Positions 58,391 to 64,000 of a stretch of DNA of 64,000 nt are shown here, piece by piece. The translations under genes were made by a program, and so were the position numbers. Below the pieces are notes generated by a model. That model was not told the origin of the DNA. It was given only the letters and a program-made list of their open reading frames with translations, and made no database searches. Within the stretch, counting starts at the first letter, position 1. Each line of letters opens with the position of its first letter. The DNA comes from Candidatus Zixiibacteriota bacterium (lineage in GTDB: Bacteria > Desulfobacterota > Binatia > UBA9968): assembly GCA_035574315.1 (NCBI GenBank), contig DATLYW010000028.1, positions 58,654 through 122,653 on the forward strand. Direction: 5' to 3'.

Positions 58391-59299
58391 ATGGTTTTTC
58401 GCGCCAGACTTGGTTGGCCGGTGACGTTGGTGCTCCTCGTCCTGTTTTGGATACAGCCCGGCGTCGCCGCAGAGGTCAGATTGACATGGCGGGATAACTC
58501 CAATAACGAGACCGGCTTCAAGATCGAGAGACGGGCAGGAAGTGTCAGCGGATTTACTCTACTTGCGGTCGTCGGGGAGAACGCCACCTCTTACGTCGAC
58601 CGGTCTGCGGTCGACGGCGTGATGTATTGTTACCGTGTGCGGGCGTACAACAACGCCGGGGAGTCTTCGTTCGCGGAGGCTTGCATGAACCCGCCCGTTC
58701 CTCGTGCCCCGGTCGGGCGCGCAGAAGTGATCGTGGACCCCAAAGGCGGCGCCAGGTTGCTCATCGCACGGACGGACAACAGCTTTTGGGGCTCGCAGTC
58801 GACCGGCACGAGCTTTCTAACCCCCGAACGGTGGGCGCAACACGGGGGAGAATATCTCGGCGGCCGCGCAGCTCAGTACGCCGACGTCGACGGCGACGGA
58901 TACACCGATCTCATCTATCAGGGCTGGGATAACTCCTTCTGGGTCTCGCTCTCCAACGGCAGCGGCTTTACCGCCCCGGCCCTCTGGGCCCAACACGGCG
59001 GCACCTTCGTCGCAGGCCAGGCCCAGTACGCCGATGTCAACGGCGACGGCAAAGCTGACCTCGTCTTCCAGGGCTGGGATAACTCCTTCTGGGTCTCGCT
59101 CTCCAACGGCAGCGGCTTTACCACCCCGGCCCTCTGGGCCCGGCACGGCGGCACCTTCGTCGCAGGCCAGGCCCAGTACGCCGATGTCAACGGCGACGGC
59201 AAAGCTGACCTGACACTGCACGGCACCGATGATACGTTCTGGGTGAGCAGCTCGACGGGGAGCGGATTTCTGAGCCCACAGGTGTGGGTGCGATTTTAA
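58391..59299 (+). CDS. Secreted fibronectin type III / FG-GAP repeat protein
   Basis: This 302-residue protein has a signal peptide (about 1-27, WPVTLVLLVLFWIQPGVAA) and one FN3 domain (about 28-105, VRLTWRDNSNNETGFKIERRAG...YCYRVRAYNNAGESSF). About four units of 45-50 residues follow, built on FWVSLSNGSGFT.PALWAQHGG and AQYADVNGDGKADLVFQG. Those are FG-GAP/VCBS-like beta-propeller blades with calcium-binding DVNGDGKAD loops. Units two and three are nearly identical at DNA level. The C-terminus stops mid-pattern (VWVRF), which may indicate truncation. It is convergent with the protease gene, which ends in the same repeat. Confidence 0.85.
   Translation: MVFRARLGWPVTLVLLVLFWIQPGVAAEVRLTWRDNSNNETGFKIERRAGSVSGFTLLAVVGENATSYVDRSAVDGVMYCYRVRAYNNAGESSFAEACMNPPVPRAPVGRAEVIVDPKGGARLLIARTDNSFWGSQSTGTSFLTPERWAQHGGEYLGGRAAQYADVDGDGYTDLIYQGWDNSFWVSLSNGSGFTAPALWAQHGGTFVAGQAQYADVNGDGKADLVFQGWDNSFWVSLSNGSGFTTPALWARHGGTFVAGQAQYADVNGDGKADLTLHGTDDTFWVSSSTGSGFLSPQVWVRF
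58921..59211 (+). repeat. Nearly identical tandem 150-bp repeat inside the FG-GAP gene
   Basis: The segment from 58921 (GGGCTGGGATAACTCCTTCT) recurs from 59071. The period is 150 bp (50 codons), and only a few substitutions separate the two copies (for example GCC/ACC and CCCAA/CCCGG). The frame is kept. This points to recent in-frame duplication or gene conversion. Confidence 0.9.
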
Positions 59300-59387
59300 A
59301 CAGCCCTGCTTTTCAGCCCTGCGATTGCCTTCGACCAGCTGCGATTGGGTAATCCCCGCTGTTTGCGGTCAATAACCTGCCCCCCTT

Positions 59388-60734
59388 TCATGGGAGCCAA
59401 AGGACCGCATCCTCGAAGACCGCGCCGGTAGAGAGACTGAGCCACACACTTTTGCTGCGGAAAGTGTCGAAATACAGCCCGTCCGCCCTCCCGTCCCCGT
59501 CCACATCCGCGTACTGAATCTGACCGGCGGCTACGTTTTTCGGATAAATGACGTTGACTCCCGCGACATCATCGCTGTGGAGCGTTGCCCCACGGCCGTC
59601 GAAATGCGCGATCTCGAACATCGTCGCCGCTTCATTCTCCGAATGGCCGAGCCCCAGGACATGGCCGAGCTCGTGAGTCGCCGTCTCCGTAAGATTATTG
59701 AAGCTCTCGTAGAATCCGCAGCCCTCCCAGCCGTCGTTGAAAACCACATCGCCTTCGAGGATCCTGAAAAACGTCTGGCCGTTGACCGTCCGGGTTTCCT
59801 GCGTGCTGCGGAAAAACCCGCCGGCAGCCAAAACCCCGCTGCACTCCTCAGGCGGATCCAGCTGTCCCAGAGGGTCGCGGAACGAGACCGCATTGACCCC
59901 GTCGAACGCAAACCCCTGAGCCGACGTGAGGCCTCCATCCAGAAACCGGAATGTAGATCCAATGACCGTGCTCCAGGCCTGATACGCTGTCCGAACTTGC
60001 TGGAATCCGCCACTCGGTGCACTCGGTTCGCCGACGGAGTTGATGAAGACAGGCACGCTGGAATTTGTGTCGGGCTCGAACCAACGGGACGGTGTTCCGA
60101 GAAACGTGAAGTTGTCCCGGCTTTCGACGACTCCCGAAGTGCTCGGTTGGATGACCCACGGGGCACCCTGTCGACCCGTTGGCGGGCTTTGCTCCCGTGC
60201 CGCAGCAATGCTCGCCCTCCACTGTCGCAGGGGACGAACGCTGACACCAAACGTGCTAGCACGATCGCCTCGCAGTGCTCTCAAAAATCGAACCCCGCTC
60301 GGCGTAGCGTCTCGATAAGCAAACTCCTCGCCTGTCGTCCGGTCCGCTCGGATGGTAAACTTTCCTTCGAAGAGATTGAGCACGTGTAGCGTGCGATCTC
60401 GACGTGCTACCAAGAAAACGAGCACCCTCTCGCCGAGCGAAAGCTCCGGGTTGCCATCGATCCACGAGTGCACCCCTCCAACGGTTCCACCTATCTCTTT
60501 AATGACTATCTCGGTTGCGGGGATTCCGCCTTTTAACGTTTCCTCAATCGTGAGTCTGATATGCGTGTATACCTGCCTAGTCGTTGGGTCCCAGTAACTC
60601 TCAATCCCCCGAACATGCCCCGTTAAAATAGCGACAGCCCGACGAATCAGCACATTATCCGGGGTCGCCACGATGACGGTAGCGCTGACTCGGCCGCATA
60701 ACCCAAGAAGCACCACTATAAAGGTTGACAGCAA
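59388..60734 (-). CDS. Secreted matrixin-like zinc metalloprotease with C-terminal FG-GAP segment
   Basis: This 448-residue protein starts at TTG 60734 and has a signal peptide (FIVVLLGLCGRVSA). The N-terminal domain (about 20-115) is of unknown type. Residues ~230-400 form a matrixin/astacin-type protease with HELGHVLGLGHSENEAATMFE, that is HExxHxxGxxH followed by the Met-turn. The last ~45 residues (GQIQYADVDGDGRADGLYFDTFRSKSVWLSLSTG) are one unit of the repeat found in the convergent FN3 gene. It would degrade extracellular proteins. Its gene ends 88 bp from the FN3 gene. Confidence 0.85.
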   Translation of the reverse strand: MLSTFIVVLLGLCGRVSATVIVATPDNVLIRRAVAILTGHVRGIESYWDPTTRQVYTHIRLTIEETLKGGIPATEIVIKEIGGTVGGVHSWIDGNPELSLGERVLVFLVARRDRTLHVLNLFEGKFTIRADRTTGEEFAYRDATPSGVRFLRALRGDRASTFGVSVRPLRQWRASIAAAREQSPPTGRQGAPWVIQPSTSGVVESRDNFTFLGTPSRWFEPDTNSSVPVFINSVGEPSAPSGGFQQVRTAYQAWSTVIGSTFRFLDGGLTSAQGFAFDGVNAVSFRDPLGQLDPPEECSGVLAAGGFFRSTQETRTVNGQTFFRILEGDVVFNDGWEGCGFYESFNNLTETATHELGHVLGLGHSENEAATMFEIAHFDGRGATLHSDDVAGVNVIYPKNVAAGQIQYADVDGDGRADGLYFDTFRSKSVWLSLSTGAVFEDAVLWLP

Positions 60735-60901
60735 CTGCGGCTACTTTCTGCTGTCGCCGGGAGACAACCTTTGTACCGGCAGTGGCAACCGTACTGCTCA
60801 CCCTCCTGGTTTCAGATTCCGCCTTTATCCAGCTCCTGAGGCAAGCAGCGTTGTAGGTTGTCGCCACGAGACCGTCAAGAGGGAAGCCCCCTCGAGAACC
60901 G

Positions 60902-63058
60902 TCAATTTCCGCCTTTTTCCGCTTTCCGTCCTTCACTCCACCGACGCTCAGTCCCGCCGGTATTTCCCCCATTCGCTTTCCGAACAAAGATCACGGCTCC
61001 TTCGGGCTGACTTGACCTCCTGTACAGCTTCATCGTCGGCTCTATAACCTCCGTCAACACGAAATTCTCCGCCAAGTAGGTCCTGAAAGGGTCCTTCGTT
61101 CCTCCCCGTGGCCTCCCGATGCTCCTAACATCGTACAGGGACATGGCGATAACCTGAACCCCCGCTTTCTCGAGCTGTTCCACCGCCGCGCTTCGCCATA
61201 CGTACACCAGATGACCGCCACTCAAGACACCGGCACCAACGTCACCTGCAATCTTCATAACATCGTCGTACGACCACAACTTACCGAGATGAATTGTCAG
61301 GTTTTGGCCGGCAAAAACATCCCTGGATCCGTCGAAAAGCGGCAAAAACTTAAGGTAACGATGAGACAAAATCGCTTGCGGCCCGTTCCTGACGTTCGCT
61401 GGAATCGCGTTATGTACGACTTCCATGAAATCAAAAATGTCCCGTTCTATAAACACTCCCCCCAGCGACCCCTTGTTCATCGCCTTCAGCCGTCCGTTCG
61501 CAAGATCATCCCACTGCGTAGCAACGAGCAGGAAATAATTGCTCGCCACCGCGTACACGATAAAAAACATTCCAACGGACGTTTTGAACCGCGACACAAG
61601 TCGAGCATCACCCCAAAGCCTTCCCGCCACCGGCAACACGCACGACATAAACGCCGCCACAGCGAAAACACCGAGATAGAGCATATTGTAGCTGGGGAAA
61701 AACCGCACGAAGGTCGCGGGCAGAAGAAACACCAGGAACATCGCCGGCTCGGCCTTGTTCCGAGGCAATTCGTCCTTGCAATACAAGTAGCCCAGAATCC
61801 CAAGCAGCCCGACAAACATCAACGCCACGCCGTCTTGCCCGCCGCCAATCCTTCCCACCGAGGCATGATCGACAATAATATCAAAAGGAATTAAAAAAAA
61901 GGATAATTCATCTAGCGAATAACCTACCATCCCGCCTATAAGCAAAAATATAATCCCTACTCCAACAAACACACTGCAAACCAATCTACCCCTGGTGCGG
62001 GATTCCGATCGTACAACTACGTCTCGACCCACCGCTTCGGGGTCAGGCTCCCGCCCCACCTCGTCCTCGAGCTTTACCGGCCTCAAGGAATCGTCCCCGC
62101 TCCACGAGAAGTACCGATAGAGGCTAACGCTCGGCCACCAAGTACTCTTTTTTTGACGGCGCACCAGAACCAAACAAACAGCCACGAACGACAGTAACAA
62201 TACCCAGTCGATAATGTTCTTGAGGATCTCCCCGATCGACGCCCGGAGATCGTTCACGTCGACATACTCTATAAGGGTACGCTTATAAACCGCATTTCGA
62301 AGAAACAGCAAAACCCAACATCCACACGCTATAAACGCCAAAAGAAGTCCCGGTCTACCGTCGCGTGCCATTTTTGCCAAACGTGACCACCCGTCCGTTA
62401 GAACGCGCCCGCTTTTGTCGGCAATTTCAGCGCCCGCCAGATTCCAGACGATCTTCTTGTCCAGGAACCATGGAACACCGACCAACCCGACTGGCAGGAG
62501 AACGAGCAGGATTGAACTGTTCGGATGGCCCCGGGAGACAAAACCCAAACCCGCAAAGACCGCGCATGCCAAAGCGTCAAAAAACATCCGCCGCCGCAAG
62601 TATCGTACCCCGAAAAAGATTGCGTACGACACAAAGGCTCCCTCCACATAATATTCCGGCCTCGGATGAGGGAACGTGCTCAGCGAAAACGACAAGACTG
62701 TCAGCGAAAAGGCTAGAAACGGTTCGCACAACGCACGCAACGTCAAATAGATAGGCACCACCGAGCTTACCACCGCTGCCCCAACCAGTAAGCGAAATCC
62801 TAACAGCGAGTTGTTGAAAACGGCTGCCCCCCCGTAAAAAATGAAACCCGATAGCGGAGCATAAGGCCACCCGGTAGATTTGCCGATCAACCGTCCTTCC
62901 CGGAGGGCCTCCACAGCAGCAATGGCCTCGTAATCTTCTGTCGCTAGGTAGAAAAAACTCGAAAAATATAACAGCGACCCCAAATACAGCATAAACAGCA
63001 CGACGCATACAACGTCGATGCTGTGGCGGCTGACATTGTCTCTGTCCTCTATGTGCAT
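60902..63058 (-). CDS. Polytopic membrane glycosyltransferase-like protein (ArnT/PMT-type layout)
   Basis: This ~718-residue protein (ATG 63058; a GTG at 63067 is possible) has about 10-12 membrane helices in its first 530 residues. The first helix is followed by YLATEDYEAIAAVEALREGRLIGKSTGWPYAPLSGFIFYGGAAVF, where the acidic residues after the first helix recall the GT-C catalytic loop of ArnT-like enzymes. PHPRPEYYVEGAFV occurs further on. A soluble C-terminal part (about 560-718) lacks known motifs. The DNA is clearly AT-richer than most of the window, suggesting foreign origin. The exact activity is not certain. Confidence 0.7.
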   Translation of the reverse strand: MHIEDRDNVSRHSIDVVCVVLFMLYLGSLLYFSSFFYLATEDYEAIAAVEALREGRLIGKSTGWPYAPLSGFIFYGGAAVFNNSLLGFRLLVGAAVVSSVVPIYLTLRALCEPFLAFSLTVLSFSLSTFPHPRPEYYVEGAFVSYAIFFGVRYLRRRMFFDALACAVFAGLGFVSRGHPNSSILLVLLPVGLVGVPWFLDKKIVWNLAGAEIADKSGRVLTDGWSRLAKMARDGRPGLLLAFIACGCWVLLFLRNAVYKRTLIEYVDVNDLRASIGEILKNIIDWVLLLSFVAVCLVLVRRQKKSTWWPSVSLYRYFSWSGDDSLRPVKLEDEVGREPDPEAVGRDVVVRSESRTRGRLVCSVFVGVGIIFLLIGGMVGYSLDELSFFLIPFDIIVDHASVGRIGGGQDGVALMFVGLLGILGYLYCKDELPRNKAEPAMFLVFLLPATFVRFFPSYNMLYLGVFAVAAFMSCVLPVAGRLWGDARLVSRFKTSVGMFFIVYAVASNYFLLVATQWDDLANGRLKAMNKGSLGGVFIERDIFDFMEVVHNAIPANVRNGPQAILSHRYLKFLPLFDGSRDVFAGQNLTIHLGKLWSYDDVMKIAGDVGAGVLSGGHLVYVWRSAAVEQLEKAGVQVIAMSLYDVRSIGRPRGGTKDPFRTYLAENFVLTEVIEPTMKLYRRSSQPEGAVIFVRKANGGNTGGTERRWSEGRKAEKGGN

Positions 63059-63092
63059 GGCACACACTTACAGCATCACTGACCTGCCCCCT

Positions 63093-63950
63093 TTACTGGA
63101 CCACTTCTGATGTGAGTTCCTGGGGCTGATTGATTCGCCGTTGGCACTGCCCGATGAATTCCTCCGGGCTTAAATTGCCGAGAGAGCTGTGGGGTCTAGC
63201 GGTGTTGTAGTCAAGCCTCCACGTGTGGACTTTCTCCCTGGCATCCTGGAGATCCAAAAACCAGTGCTCGTTCAGACACTCATCCCGGAGCCTGCCGTTG
63301 AAGCTCTCAATAAAAGCATTCTCCACAGGCTTCCCCGGCCGGATGAAATCCAGCTTCACCTTGCGCTTGTAGGCCCAGCTATCGAGGGCCTTGCCCGTAA
63401 ACTCCGGACCGTTGTCTGTCACGATGAGCTCCGAAGCCCCTGCGCCTCAGCCAGCTGCTCTAGAACCTGAACCACCCTGGCCCCGGGAATCGAGGTATCT
63501 ACTTCAATCGCCGCGCAGTACCGAGTAAAGTCGTCCACCACTGTCAGAATCTTCAGTCTCCGCCCCTGAGCCGTAAAGTCATTCACAAAATCCATCGACC
63601 ACCTCTGATTCGGCCGCTCGGGTATGGGCAGAGGTGCCCTTAGTCCACTGGCCAGCTTTTTCCTCCTACGTAGCCTCAACGATAACCCCTCTTGCCGATA
63701 AAGCCGGTAGACTCGTTTGTGGTTGACCCTCAACCCTCCCGCCTGAGCAACACATAAAGCCTACGATACCCAAACCGCCTCCTCTGCTCGGCCAGGGCCT
63801 TGAGCCTCTCTCGAAGCCCCGCTGGATCCTGCCGCTGCCCTTCATACCGATAGCTCGATCGCCCTATCCCCATCAGCCTGCAACCCTTCCTCTCACTCAT
63901 CCCAAACCTCTCCACCACCCTCTCCACTGCCTCCCGCTTAGCCGCAGGCG
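63093..63950 (-). pseudogene. IS3 transposase OrfB (HTH_21 plus DDE integrase), two frameshifts
   Basis: Three overlapping frames together form one OrfB: MGIGRSSYRYEGQRQDPAGL (63927 on), NHKRVYRLYRQEGLSLRLRRRKKLASG with WSMDFVNDF (63733-63419), and [19 protein letters not shown] with [20 protein letters not shown] (63422-63093). The DDE Asp residues and the late Glu are visible. Each junction fits a single missing base: G in GAGGGTTG(G)AGGGTC near 63733, and C in CTTC(C)GGAGCTC near 63437. The gene is thus probably inactive, unless these are assembly errors. Confidence 0.85.
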
Positions 63951-64000
63951 TTAGAACTTTTTTCCCAGCACCTCCTTCAGCGCTCGGTTGTCTAACGTGA
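63951..64000 (-). CDS. IS3 OrfA C-terminus with programmed frameshift site
   Basis: The last 16 codons of OrfA (LDNRALKEVLGKKF then TAA at 63953-63951) enter at the right edge. The heptamer A AAA AAG (63963-63957, minus strand) lies just before the stop. A -1 shift there gives GKKVLTPAAKREAVERV, which joins the OrfB frame. This is the standard IS3-type arrangement for making the OrfAB fusion transposase. Confidence 0.75.
   Translation of the reverse strand, partial: TLDNRALKEVLGKKF

Larger units (their letters stand above)
63080..64000 (-). mobile_element. IS3-family insertion sequence, left part (runs off right edge)
   Basis: The element holds a degenerate IS3-type transposase on the minus strand and extends beyond the window. 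Its left end is placed at TGACCTGCCCCCTTTACTGG (63080-63099), just after the transposase stop, which looks like an IS3-type terminal repeat beginning with TG. The matching right end is outside the window, so the repeat and any target duplication cannot be verified. Confidence 0.75.

Noticed and set aside
43141..64000. CRISPR array or phage genes in the accessory part
   Set aside because: No regularly spaced identical repeats and no Cas, integrase, capsid or terminase proteins were seen. The intergenic repeats are dispersed and diverged.

Overview
The window is a GC-rich, densely packed bacterial chromosome segment with many GTG and TTG starts and long antisense open frames caused by the base composition. 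It carries a bc-type respiratory complex, several orphan periplasmic solute-binding proteins (TctC/Bug, TAXI, NMT1/SsuA-like and iron(III)-type), CaiB/BaiF CoA transferases, small-molecule hydrolases and a probable selenoprotein. This mix recalls uncultivated soil or subsurface lineages such as Binatota, Methylomirabilota/Rokubacteria or deltaproteobacterial relatives. No rRNA or marker gene here fixes the lineage, so that placement is inference. I saw no tRNA, rRNA, CRISPR array or phage module.

Layout. 0-6 kb: a mechanosensitive channel running off the left edge, an MlaC-like lipid-transport protein, exonuclease III coupled to a stand-alone LigD 3'-phosphoesterase, a ferredoxin-NADP reductase-like flavoprotein and a class II aldolase-like protein. 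6-12.2 kb (minus strand): one operon for a b6f-like quinol oxidase, reading small membrane protein, Rieske, cytochrome b6, subunit IV, a 55-residue membrane protein, an eight-heme cytochrome c with a long coiled coil, and a cupredoxin, ending in a strong terminator. 12.2-19 kb: ispF, DUF3750, an ABC ATPase, an MFS transporter, a SIMPL protein, threonine synthase, a truncated dehydrogenase and a polysaccharide deacetylase. 19.2-19.9 kb: a peroxiredoxin whose peroxidatic cysteine is encoded by in-frame TGA, followed by a CGFS glutaredoxin. 20-32 kb: Nudix hydrolase, BNR-repeat protein plus iron-type binding protein, a TAXI/DUF1850/TRAP permease operon, and TctC-TctA-TctB.

31-57 kb is an accessory metabolic zone: two paralogous 2-hydroxyacid dehydrogenases with altered catalytic residues, a GlmL-like ATPase, five further solute-binding proteins (three NMT1-like and two TctC/Bug-like, one of the latter being the TctC at 30-31 kb), two CoA transferases with an enoyl-CoA hydratase, an orphan histidine kinase, an MFS/binding protein/hydrolase/CMD/dehydrogenase operon, and FAH hydrolase, aminotransferase and luciferase-like oxidoreductase genes. 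Together they suggest scavenging of small carboxylates and aromatic breakdown products.

57-64 kb: a glycosyltransferase, then a secreted fibronectin-III/FG-GAP protein convergent with a matrixin-like protease that shares its C-terminal repeat, an AT-richer membrane glycosyltransferase-like gene, and a degenerate IS3 element at the right edge. A modular, non-coding repeat family recurs in at least eight intergenic gaps between 16 and 53 kb.
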